From Cryptomeria japonica (lineage: Eukaryota > Streptophyta > Pinopsida > Cupressales > Cupressaceae): a stretch of DNA of 64,000 bases. The notes beneath the pieces were generated by a model. It was not told the origin of the DNA, did not search any database, and worked only from the letters and a program-made list of their open reading frames with translations. The stretch lies in assembly GCF_030272615.1 (NCBI RefSeq), contig NC_081411.1, forward strand, positions 212,430,744 through 212,494,743, read 5' to 3'. Shown here piece by piece: positions 1 through 10,542 of this stretch (positions are counted from its first letter, which is position 1; each line of letters starts with the position of its first letter). A program made the translations under genes and the position numbers.

Positions 1-616
1 CTTATTTATTTAATTGATCCCACTTCCTCTATTAATTAGATAAATCTTTATTTATTTAATTAATTCATTAACCTTTTCTACCCATGACACATGTCATTCA
101 TCTCTTAATTCATACACTACCTACCCCTTTCATTATTTTATTATTTCTTTTACCTATCCTCTAATCATAGCCGACCTCCTTTTACACCTCTCAATCTTAT
201 CCCTCCATTTTATATAGTATCTTCTATATAAGGAGATGCTTCCTTCATTATCAACCCTAATCAATCATGCTAATCAATCTATGCAAACCCCCCGTGGACT
301 ACTTGACTACACTATGCTTTTGAACATAGGCCTATCCTACTTGCAACCACATTTCGTTCTTTGTTGAGCTCTTGTGCACATAAAATCTGAGAGAAAATAT
401 ATCAAGCAAGATCAATGGAGATAGGAAGAATGGAGATCCAAACCCTATTGGATATGTGATGGTATAATCTTTGTGATTTCATTTGATTTTCATTGTCTTA
501 GGTAATTTTCATATGTTATGGTGGATCTTTGTTGTTGTTAGGCTAGGGTTTTGTGGTTGAATTCATTTAGCCTTCCAACATTGTTATTATTGTTATTTCC
601 ATTTTCACCATATACA
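1..616 (+). repeat. 5' LTR of gypsy element E1 (5' end outside window)
   Basis: This stretch matches 10738-11352 almost base for base; I count about 11 substitutions and one 1-bp indel, roughly 98% identity. The matching copy starts at 10543, so about 195 bp of this LTR lie left of the window. A TATA-like ctatataagg at 224-233 is conserved in the other copy (10961-10970) and probably marks the promoter. The LTR ends tataca at 616 and is followed after 3 bp by a primer-binding-like site. The low divergence between the two LTRs implies a comparatively recent insertion. Confidence 0.93.
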
Positions 617-619
617 TTT

Positions 620-637
620 TGGCATGCTTGGTGGGAC
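620..637 (+). other. Primer-binding site of E1, tRNA-Asp-like, divergent
   Basis: Just after the LTR comes tggcatgcttggtgggac. Tat and Athila type Ty3/gypsy elements of plants usually carry a site complementary to the 3' end of tRNA-Asp that begins TGGCGCC. This site shares the TGG start, a central TTG and the G-run but has several mismatches. I infer the tRNA from position and partial match. Confidence 0.5.
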
Positions 638-769
638 ATGAATTTTTGTTAGATCTGTGTTTTTTGCAGATTTTTCTAACCCTATATTGTTGTTTTGTAA
701 AACAATTTGGAGAATAACCTTGTGCAGCTAGGGTTTTGGACACAAAATCAAGATCTTGGAGAGATTTGA

Positions 770-1620
770 TCATATCTCACAAATGGGTAGAAAATTTTGC
801 ACCAAATGTTTTTTTCAGGTTGAAGAAAGTATCAGGGGCTCTCAATACAAAATTCAGAACTTTTGGAGAACATTTTCATTTTCTATGAATTTTTTATGAT
901 TTTTTATAAAAAATTAATTTTGAGAGCAAATGAGAGAATTTTTCGGATTTTATTAAATTTTTGGAAATCACTCCGAATTATACATAGGATCAGTTCTTTG
1001 TGATTTTAATTTTGATGCAAAATATTTCCCTAAAAATTGGATCTTTAAAAATTAGGGTTTTTCCTTATTTTGATCAGATATCACAAACAGCTTCGAATTT
1101 TGGCATCAAATTTGTTTTACAAGTCAAGAAAAGTATTAGAATGATTCAGTAAAAATTTTAGATTTTTTGGATCACTTTTTCAATTTATATGAATTTTTTA
1201 TTATTTTTCATAAAAAATTAATTTTGAGAGAAAATTAGCGAATTTTTTAGATTTTCTTACATTTTTGGAAATCTCTCAGAATTATACATAGGATCTGTTC
1301 TTTGTGATTTTAAATTTGATGCAAAATCACTCCTCAAAAATTAGATCTTTGAAAATTAGGGTTTTGCATTATTTTACTCATATCTCACAAACTTCTTGGA
1401 TTTGTTGTAGAAATGTTTTTATGCAGGTTTGGAAGACCATTAGGAATTTCCAGTAAAAATTTCAGATTTTTTGGATCGATTTTGCATTTTATATGAATTT
1501 TTTATGATTTTTCATAAAAGATTAATTTTTGGAGCAAATTAGCAAATTTTTTGGATTTTCTTACATTTTTGGAAATCTCTTGAAATTTTACAGGTGGCCT
1601 TTTTTTATGATGAATCACAT
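770..1620 (+). repeat. Three 304-bp tandem repeats in the E1 leader
   Basis: Three units start at 770, 1074 and 1378, each with tcatatctcacaaa or a variant (tcagatatcacaaac in unit 2). Each contains the same landmarks in order: a ttatatgaattttttatga-type block, ttcataaaaaattaatttt, ggaaatctctc, tacataggatctgttctttg and a gattagggtttt-type end. The third unit loses similarity after about 1600. The spacing is exactly 304 bp twice. No coding function is visible; this is the untranslated leader between primer site and gag. Confidence 0.88.
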
Positions 1621-1639
1621 ATTTTAATTGGTCAACAAA

Positions 1640-3179
1640 ACACATTGTTGAAGGCCCTTATTTCACAAAGTCTTTTGGATCTAAAATTTACCTAACTTGT
1701 GTGCTTGCAGGAAGGGGTGATCATTTGAAACAATCCGAACTACTAATAAATCTTTGTTGCAAGTCCTTGGCAAGGGTTTTTGGATTTTTATTGTGTGCCT
1801 TGTTTTCATAGACTAGAAAACACTTCAATTGGTGCACTAAAATTGAATCATTGTTTTTTGTGTCTTGAGCAATAGGCTCTTTTTGTTTAATCTTTAGAGG
1901 GTTTGTCTTCCCATGTGGTCATTAGGACTACTAGTGAGAAGAGAATGACCCAAGTGGTAGCAAAAGAAAAGCCATCTTCTTCCAAACCACTATAAATAAC
2001 TGTATTCATGGTGAAAAATATGAATAACGTGTGCTGATTAGTTCATACCGACACTATGTCTCCCCATAAACCCATTTGATCAAATTTATTTGATCAGTTG
2101 TAGGGCGTAACCCCTACCGGATGGGCGCCTTCTGTATTTATAGAGCTGAAAGTGCCGCATGTATGGCCACACGAGCGAATACCCTTACTAGCACCTTTTT
2201 GTTTTAGAAGCCCAAATCCTTCTAGTTGTTGGGGCAGGAGGTCGGACCTCTAGTAGCGGCCCACACACATAAGGTTCTTAATAGAGATACAAAGTTTGCC
2301 ACGGGGAGTTTTCGTGGGAACTGATGCTTGGCTGACCCGAGAAGTGAGTGCCGAGGGCGGAGCCAGTGAGGTCAAGCATCTAAGTATCCGCTCTGAATAA
2401 CGTAGCCTCGGGGGTAAAACCCCATGTGGGATCAACAACTATTATCTTGGCCAGCCATAAGAATTGTGCTTGACTTATTTTAAACATTCAAACATTCAAG
2501 ACCAAACAATAAAACATTGTGTCTTTTGTGTCTTCAAGTGTATGCAAAACAATTTTACATCAAACAACACACTTTTCTTGGAGTCATTGTCAGTCTAAAC
2601 ACTTGCAAACATTGAGTCCTCATCAACATTGTGTCCTCTTGTCATGAAAAATAGTCAAACATTCAGATTTGGTCACAACCAACAACTTCACAAATTGGAA
2701 AAATTTTACAGTCCAACAAACAAGAGCAATCAGTTTCAGAATTCTTGAGCTTCCTAGGTTGTTTCTCTGGGTTTTCATCTAACATTCAACTTGTCTTTGG
2801 GTCTCACAAAATCCATCATTGCTTTACACCTTACATTACATTCACATTTGTCTAAACTTGAGTCAAAAGGTCACTTGCTTGTCCTCATCTTACTTTGTCA
2901 ACACACTACATACAACAACATTTTGCTAAGTGGTCCCTTATCAAGGTCTATCACCTTTGGGTCTCATTTGGTCTTACTTAGAGTCAAGGTCAACTTACCT
3001 CATCAAGAGAAACTATCCTCTCTTTGGAAGTCACACCTACTCTACTACATACATACTTGGTCTTCCACTTTGGACATTGCAAGTACACTTTACATTCATT
3101 TACATTTCATCCAACCCTTGGTCTTCCATACTTTTTCCATTTTCATCTAGTCTCACACATCTCGGTCAATACCTAGTTC
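1640..3179 (+). other. E1 untranslated leader with structured GC-rich segment (2095-2445)
   Basis: No supported ORF before the gag start at 3180. The segment 2095-2445 is clearly richer in G and C than its surroundings and holds several short perfect inverted repeats: gtaggg/ccctac (2100-2117), gaggtc/gacctc (2238-2250), ccacg/cgtgg (2299-2317) and ggggt/acccc (2411-2423). By position this is where a packaging or translation-control RNA element would sit, but that role is only inferred. The rest (2450-3179) is rich in caaacatt and tcac words and has no visible gene. Confidence 0.55.
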
Positions 3180-5234
3180 ATGGTTGAAACTCATTCCCAA
3201 AAATCTAGGAGAGAAACTAAAGAGGCTCAAGAGTCCGCAAACATGAGTTCTTATGAGTATGACAATGATATCTTTTTCAATTCTGATCATACTACATTAC
3301 CTGACATGGATGCCTATAGAAACATTCCAAATGTTGAGAACATGGACACTACAAACAACAATGATACACACAATGACAATATGGACAACTTTTCCGTACA
3401 TTCAACAGAAGTGGAAGACACCATTATGGATCCTCATTTCAATCAATTGGTTGAGGAAATAATGAGGAGAGATAGACAATATTTTCTACAAGTGATGGCA
3501 CAAAGTGGAACCAAGATCCCTCATGATTTTGACATGTCTCAAATAATGGAAAATTGACCTTTGCAACAACCTCACTCCAACATGGATCAAAGGAGGCCTA
3601 ATAGTGGAGGCAATAGAAGACCACATCTTGTGCCTGAATCACCATCATCTTTGTTTCAAAAACCAGAGGTTCCACATACACATGGTCAAGCATATGATAC
3701 TCACCTTCACAGACCATTATGGAAGTCTTATGCAGAGAAATATGCTCAATCACATATCAATGCTAAGGATCAACCACCAAAGCAATTGGCTATTCAAAGG
3801 CATGCTCGAAATTTGGACACAAGGAAACCCCATGTCAAATTTGGGGGCAACACATTAGAACATGACATGCCTGTAGAGTATGGTATACATGGACAAAATA
3901 GATATTTCGTTCCTCAACATGAATCTATACCAAGTGGTCCATATATGCAGCATCACTATAGACCTCCTCCATATGAACATGTGTATGATCAATATCATCC
4001 ATATATGCAACATGCTCCTCCTCCAATTGGTTCCTTAAGCATAGGGTATGGTCCAAGAAGTCGATCTCCACCTACGAACAATTTGGAGCAACAAATCAGG
4101 GACTTACAAAAGAAAATGGAGGACATAAATACACCGAAGCCAACATACACAATGAGAGACATATGTCCTTATCCATTTGACAAGAGCATTCCAATGCCTC
4201 CTTTTCCTACACACTTTGTGACGCCTAAATTTGATAAGTATAGAGGAAAAGGGGATCCTAAGGCACACATAAGACAATTTTTCACAGCTTGCATTGAGGT
4301 AGTAGCAGAAGAGACATATTTGATGAGATTATTCCCGCAAAACCTAGGTGATCAAGCTATGGAATGGTTCTCCCAATTCCCACCTGGTATTAAGTCATGG
4401 GGTGACTTAGCAGAGGCATTTATCCAACATTTCTCCTACAACATAGAGACAGACATATCAGTCACTACTTTGTGCAACACCAAGCAAAAAGATGGAGAGT
4501 CTTTTTCATCATTTTTACAAAGATGGAGGAATCTAGCTAGCAGATGCTCTTGTGAAATTCCACAAAAACAAATGGTAGAAATGTTCACCCAGAATGTTAA
4601 CAAAGACATTGGCTTTGATCTAAGGAAAGCTTGTTTGTCCACCTTCAAGGACGTCATTGAAAAAGGCTTAGCAACAGAGAAGGTCCTAATTGAACAAGGA
4701 GTTATTAAGATATTCAAGGAAAACAAAGATGACTTTAAAGGAAAAGACAAGCCAAGATTTTGGAATAAAAACAAGAACACAATCAATGATGGTGTTGTTG
4801 ATGCCAACACAGTGCGACTAAAATTCATCTTTTCGAGATCAAGTTCTACAAACAATCAAGTGAATACTCAAACAACTTCCAGATCACGAAGGAAGTACAC
4901 TCCATTGGGAGAACCACTTGAGTCAGTTTTCAAAAAGCTAGTGGCAAACAAGGTAATCACTATTCCAGATTTTCCTTCATATGAACCAAAGGTTAAACCA
5001 AATTGGTGGAATGATGATGAATATTGTGAATTTCATAAGAGCAAGGGTCATAAGACAGGAAATTGCCATCGACTAAAGAACATCATACAAGATCTCATTG
5101 ATAGGGGTGACATTGAGATTGAAGGGCACTCATTCAATCAAGAACATGAGATGTTTAAGGAACCATTCCCAAAACATGACAAAGGAAAAGATAAAGTCAC
5201 AGATGATCAAACCAACTATACCAGAGCATCCTAA
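3180..5234 (+). pseudogene. gag: Gag of Tat/Ogre-like Ty3/gypsy element E1
   Basis: Structural polyprotein that would form the retrotransposon particle. It starts at ATG 3180 (MVETHSQKSRRE) and stays in one frame to TAA 5232-5234, with one TGA at 3555-3557. The first ~290 residues after the TGA are Pro/His/Gln/Tyr rich. The Retrotrans_gag core follows (about 4200-4700) with QAMEWFSQFPPGIKSW and SFLQRWRNLASRCSC. A zinc knuckle of the Tat type, CEFHKSKGHKTGNC, lies near 5026-5067, followed by IIQDLIDRGD. The same core reappears, decayed, in E5 on the minus strand. The TGA is probably a decayed sense codon, since there is no frameshift anywhere in this frame. Confidence 0.88.
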
Positions 5235-6101
5235 AACTATGATTCAACTATCAATCACATCTCGATGGACAATTACGTCTCTACTATTATCATCAAGGAC
5301 AAAACACTTGAGAATTCTACCCAAAGACCCAAGATTGTCCTAAAAGGCATTGGATCTTCTTCCGAACCTACCTCTGAATGTAATCTTACAACTCATCGAG
5401 GTAAATTCACCTTGCAAGGTGCTCCAGCTAAAAACACCGCTTCCTCATCAGCCAAGCCCGAGTATGACCTTGTAGAACAGTTAAGGAAGACACCCATGCT
5501 TATCTCCATCCTTGAGCTTTTACGCATATCCCCCACACATAAAGCCATTCTTGACAAAACTTTGAGAGACACTTCCGTCCCTACCAATTTGAACGTGGAC
5601 CAGTTTCAAGCCATGGTGGGATACCTTTCCGTTCCACACTCCCTTACATTCACAGAAGCCGATGATGCCTCCGTAAGTCAGCCACATAATGCACCATTAC
5701 ACGTTGAAGCCTTCATACACAAACATTGAATAAAATGAGTCCTGATAGATGGAGGAGCAGGTCTTAACATATGTACATTGAGCACTATTAAACAATTGGG
5801 ATATTCTGACAAAGCTGTGAATTCTACAAACAAAATTACTATCAAAGCATATGATGATGAAAAGCGTTCATCCAAGGGTACAGTCACCTTACCTCTCAAA
5901 GTTGGGCTAGTTACAAAGGATGTGGTTTGTCATGTCCTTGATCTAGAGCTTACATACAACATATTGCTAGGACGTCCTTGGATTCATGAAATGAGCACAG
6001 TCCCATCTACATATCATCGATGTATTAAGTTCCCTCACAATGGAGTTGAAGTGACCATCAAAGCTGACCCAAATCCATTCATATATTGCAACAATCTATG
6101 A
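5235..6101 (+). pseudogene. pro: Retropepsin-like protease region of E1
   Basis: It continues in the same frame as gag after TAA 5232. A linker with YDLVEQLRKTPMLISILELL (a motif shared with E9) precedes the aspartic protease core: VLIDGGAGLNIC near 5738-5775 supplies the catalytic Asp and YNILLGRPWIHEM near 5954-5994 the C-terminal half. Two TGA codons (5727 and 5736) lie directly before the catalytic motif and one TGA at 6099 closes the segment, so no full polyprotein is made as it stands. All breaks are stop codons and none are frameshifts. The DGG form of the catalytic triplet is seen here and in E5. Confidence 0.83.
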
Positions 6102-6158
6102 CCTAGATCAGAAATAACAATCCCAGTCAATCAAGAAGCTATTCCTTCTTCAGCATAT

Positions 6159-7298
6159 GTGGATCTAGAATCCTTGAAAGCTTCTACATCAAAACAAGCA
6201 GAGCTAAAAGAAAAGTTCAATTTTAAAGACCTGGGATGTGGTGAGTATATTTTTCATGTTGATCAACTCCCACTATCTCCTAAGGTATTCAGTCGACAAG
6301 AACAACCTACAAAAAAATTGCAATGCCAAGGAATTGGGTGTGAACCACCTAGTGTTGTCGCTACTAAGTCCGAATGCAAATCTCCTCTAGCGGTGCAAGC
6401 ATCTCTTGATATCAATAGTCGTAAGAGTGGTCCCAACAAAGAATCTATTGAGTGTATCACCAGCCCTCTTGAGAACTCACATAGCCTTACCATTTCATCC
6501 ACTCATTCCATTGTCACTCCTCTCCCAGACTTGGATCAACAAGAATTACAAAATCCCTTACTAATTGGGGATCAAAAATCAAGCTACGAAAAGAAAAATC
6601 TAAAAGTCAAAAATAAAGAAAAGTCCTTTAGTTCAAATCAAAATCAAAAGCTATTGGACTCTGCAAAAATCAAAGTCAAGGATAAAAATCCTACGAAAGA
6701 AAAAGAACAAGAGTTGATCTCCCCTAATATCAAAATAACTGGGGGCAAAAGTTCTACAATTTTAAATCAAAAAGCATACTTGTTGATCCTAAGTCTCCAT
6801 CATGCTATCTTACTTTCACTTCTTTTCACAATCATAAGCCTTCATAACTCATCCACTTGTTCCACACATCCATCCCCTTTTGGTGATAGATCATGGACCT
6901 TTAATGGAACTTCCTCGAAGGACTTTGTTATCAGGGATGCTCAAACTTCTTCAGGTGACACGCATACAAGCCTGTGTAGTCCACACACTAGTAATTCTAT
7001 CTCAGTTCCTTCATCAAGGAAGACAGTCACTCGAGCTACACATCATTCAGTCAAGGAACGACACAACTACAATCATAAGGTAAAGCCTCACACATTTGAG
7101 GTGGGTGACTTAGTTCTCAAAGAAAATCCTAAAAATCAGCAAGACAGAGAGAAGAAGGGCAAGTTCAAGTCAAACTGGCTTGGTCCTTACATCATTACAG
7201 CAGCATATGGATCTGGGGCATATCAGCTCTCAACTATAGAAGGTGAACTTTTGGAGGATCCTATCAACAACATGCACCTTTGTAGGTTCTACACATAG
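6159..7298 (+). pseudogene. Protease tail fused to integrase C-terminus; RT, RNase H and IN core missing (E1)
   Basis: This frame is still the gag frame. The first ~270 residues are low-complexity and Lys/Ser rich and include a hydrophobic stretch, LLILSLHHAILLSLL. The last ~75 residues are an unmistakable integrase C-terminal region of the Tat type: FEVGDLVLKENPK, KGKFKSNWLGPYII, YGSGAYQLSTIEGE and INNMHLCRFY before TAG. No reverse transcriptase, RNase H or DDE core lies between. A normal pol would add about 3 kb, so this is an internal deletion that kept the frame. The element must depend on enzymes supplied by others. Confidence 0.85.
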
Positions 7299-7660
7299 CT
7301 CTTTGGAATATCCTAATTCAAAAATACAAAAAAAAAAAAAAAAATTTCAAAAATACAAAAAAAATTCAAAAATTTCAAAAATACAAAAAAAAAAAAAAAA
7401 TCAAAAATTCAAAAATACAAAAAAATCATAAAACATAAAAAAATTGTCACTTGGTGAAAACCCGGCAAACAGGCGCCTTGTGACACAAAAAAATAAAAAA
7501 AATAAAAAAAATAAAGAAAAACATTTCGTCTAACGGTGAAAACCACTTCGGTGGCGCCCTGGGCAAGTACCATGGTGAAAACTAGGTCACCAGTGCCATG
7601 TGTAGAGACATTTCTCCTCCCTCCTTCAGGATTCTCTTTCATCGCTTCACTTTGCACACA
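7299..7660 (+). repeat. A-rich repeat and GGTGAAAACC/GGCGCC repeats after pol
   Basis: Positions 7315-7530 are a degenerate repeat of caaaaatacaaaaaaa and aaaaattc words. Within and after it come three related units: ttggtgaaaacccggcaaac with aggcgcc (about 7450-7480), acggtgaaaaccacttcgg with tggcgcc (about 7532-7560) and atggtgaaaactaggtcacc (about 7572-7600). Open frames across this stretch are low-complexity and not credible genes. Confidence 0.7.
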
Positions 7661-9071
7661 CTCACAACCTATCGTTCATAATAAACTTACCCATTCCCAT
7701 CATGGCTTGTTATTGATCTACCCAAGATTGGTTAGCCATTCATAATAAACCTCCCTTTTCACCTCCCTTTCCATCCATAATAAATCAGATCCTATCTGTG
7801 GCTAAGGCGAATCCTACATCTAGTGATGGGTGTGGAACTGAGAACATCACATCTTTCGAGGAGTATAGTTTCTTCCAGCTTCCTTCAGTCTATCCATGCA
7901 CAATTCACAATAAAGAAATATTTGCATCACAGATCCACAATAAAGTTTCGTCTTCTTCGCAATAAAGTATCAGTTTTAGATGAGACAGCAGCAACAATGG
8001 GCTTCAACAAAATCAAATCTTTCAATAGACTCAGACAACATATGGTTTCGTGCTATCTATCCTTTTTGTGCAAGTAAACATTGTGACCACAATCAAATAA
8101 GACTTATACAAGTGACAAGAGACACTAAACTTGAGGACTATAGTGGATGTTGGTGTCGAGTCTTGGTTTTCTTTTGATTTTATCTTTTGGTGACATGTCT
8201 TTTAGCTTTTCCAGGATGTCTCTGACTAGATATTTTATCTCTAGGATGTCTTTGACTAGAAAGGCAAGGATGGGGTATCGTCACCTATTTGTATTTGTTG
8301 TCTGTGGATTGTCTCTTAGTAATGCTATGACTTGTCCAAGGATATGAGGACACTGTGAGTCTAGTATGAACTGGGGCATTCCTTGTTTGTGACTATCTTA
8401 TCTCCATGCAAACAGGTACAATGACTTTCTGGGTTGAACATATGCCTCGATTGTCATAACCTACTTGCCATAATAAAGCTCAATGATGATAACGCACAAG
8501 AAGCTCTTTCACTTTCATATCTTCTGTCTTTCATCCCCCTTTCTTGATTGACTTCCATCATCCTTCTCAAGTCTGCATAGCCTGCTATCACATGACTGAG
8601 TATAATGACACACCAAAAACATTTGCATTTCATGTAGTTGCACCTGCATTACCACATATAAGCAGTTCATACATACATATAGATATCACAATTGCATCAC
8701 ATCCTGCACACAACACATTTGGCACATTTTATATTCTCATCATGTAAATAGTTATTTGCATCGTCATATCCATCTGCATTACATACATTTACATTTGCAT
8801 CATGCATACACATATAAAACATAAAAGAACAAAAGAAAAATATTGCATTGCATCATATACATATTTGCATCCATATCATAAGCATTACATAAGAACATCT
8901 CATCGCATAGGTACACATGCATATAGCTACCGTAAAGATGAATCATCTCACACATATATATAAAGTGTCATGATACAATGATGTCAAAATCATATGGCTA
9001 CAATCACCCGCAGGTGTCTACATCATCATACAAAAATGGTACAATATTGATACATAGGGAACCCTCTACGG
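7661..9071 (+). other. E1 noncoding 3' region with AATAAA cluster and GCAT-rich tract
   Basis: I see no supported gene. From about 7675 to 7970 the motif aataaa recurs six times, each in a similar cattcataataaac or cacaataaag context, which looks like a decayed tandem repeat and could act as polyadenylation signals. From about 8610 to 8960 the sequence is a diffuse run of tttgcatc, gcatcata and catacata words. Confidence 0.55.
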
Positions 9072-10290
9072 CTATGATGAATTCCCTCCCTCAGAGCCGG
9101 CTGGCCTTGATAGAGTCTGAGCCCTAGAAGGACCTGCCCCAAGATCATCTCTCCTGGTCCCTATGTCCTCTGCAGCCACCCCTCGTGTCGCTCTATCCGG
9201 ACAGAGGAACCCATTGATAACTTCTGCCAACACTATTGGTAGTGCTAATCCTGTCCATGTCATGGTATCCCATGCCACATGTCCCACCCTCATCTCCAGT
9301 CCCGGATCCTAGAACACTTGTCTAAGGGCATCCCTGTCTCCATCTTGATCGTATAGAATCAGCTCCCCATCGATCAGTACCCACAGAATCCTGTATACAT
9401 CCTCCAGGGTGACTGTCATCTCACCCATCAACAAATGGAAAGTGCAAGTCTTTGAGTGCCACCTCTCAGCAAGTGCAGTCAGCAAACCCATGTTCGCTCG
9501 AAACTCAAGCACATACAGAATGTATCGTAAACCCATAACCTCAATGGCAGCTTGGTCCTCAAATGTCAGCTTTGGTCGCAACCTCTGAGTCGATGGGAAT
9601 CTCTCTCGTGACTCCAGCATAGGCAAATACTCCTGCAGTCACACAAATCAATCATCTTAGTCCTAGTGACACTCATTGTTCATCACAAAGTGTTGCTTCT
9701 ATCCTAGTGGTACTCCCTGTTCATCACAAAGTACTACATTTTTTGCACTCCCTGTTCATCACAAGGTGCTGCTCATATTTGCACTCCCTGTTCATCACAA
9801 AGTGCTGCTCCTATTGGTACTCCCTGTTCATCACAAAGTGCCTCGATCTATCCTAGTCTTCCCTAGAGGACCTGCTTGAGTGTATCCTCTCAACAGCTTA
9901 TCCTATCGACAGCGTATGTTCATCATAGAACTACCGATTTGTCCTTGAAGACATAAGCGTGCTTTCATGACATAAACGCTCTTTTAGACCACATAAATGT
10001 GCCTGACACCACCACAAATGTGCCTACATGTTTTTGACATTTTTTGGACCCTATTCTAAGCGCATTTATTACTCTACCTAGCATGCATTAATGACAACAA
10101 TAAATGCATCAAAGTACAAGGAGGTTTTGTGGTACTTACTGGCTCTCCTGCCTCTGCTGGCCTCTAAAATCGGCGAATGCGATCGAATCTGTGAGCCATT
10201 GCCATCGCTGCTAACTGCTGCTGCTCTATCTCACTCTGCACTCTAATCTCTTGGATGTGTGGATGACAATGAGGATGTTTTCCCCTCGTG
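9072..10290 (-). pseudogene. Antisense plant mobile domain (PMD) gene captured in E1, two exons
   Basis: Exon 2 (9632 to 9072) encodes a PMD-type protein: ERFPSTQRLRPKLTFEDQA, LLTALAERWHSKTCTFHL and GEMTVTLEDVYRILWVLIDG are typical of the aminotransferase-like PMD family. A single TAG at 9309-9311 breaks it; the frame then continues to 9072. A canonical acceptor (tgtgactgcag) ends at 9633. The matching donor gtaagt lies at 10139, giving a 507-bp intron. Exon 1 (ATG at 10205, or an open frame back to about 10283) joins in phase 0 as GEP|EYLPML and has one in-frame TAG. Because the gene runs against the retroelement, its intron cannot be spliced from the element's own genomic RNA, which explains why it survived. 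Antisense extra ORFs near the 3' LTR are known in Tat-type elements. Confidence 0.78.
9671..9855 (+). repeat. Minisatellite of about 36 bp, five units, inside the PMD intron
   Basis: Units start at 9671, 9712, 9747, 9783 and 9819, each with actccctgttcatcacaaag or a close variant (the first is actcattgttc...). Spacings are 41, 35, 36 and 36 bp. The repeat lies inside the proposed intron. Confidence 0.88.
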
Positions 10291-10528
10291 GTCTATCTTA
10301 TAGACTACCCTAGCCCTAGTCTCCTGTGTCAGTCTTCGTTATCCCGTGACTTTGTCACTTTATCTGGTCAGTCCATTCTAGCCTTTCTTTCTTATCAAGA
10401 GATTGTCTGTGGTCTTTTCACACATTTTCATCCAATCTCTCAAGGGGGCATATCATTCCCATCTTGGGGAAACTCTGTATTAGTTCATCTTATCTTCTTT
10501 GAAACAACGCGACAAGCCGCATTGTCTC

Positions 10529-10542
10529 AAAGAGGGGCAAAA
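10529..10542 (+). other. Polypurine tract of E1
   Basis: The purine-rich run aaagaggggcaaaa (one C) ends directly at the TG that opens the 3' LTR. Its position and composition fit the primer for plus-strand DNA synthesis. Confidence 0.85.

Noticed and set aside
2250-3557. Short ORFs in the E1 leader and on alternative frames over gag
   Set aside because: They lack recognisable domains; the gag frame starting at 3180 explains the coding signal.
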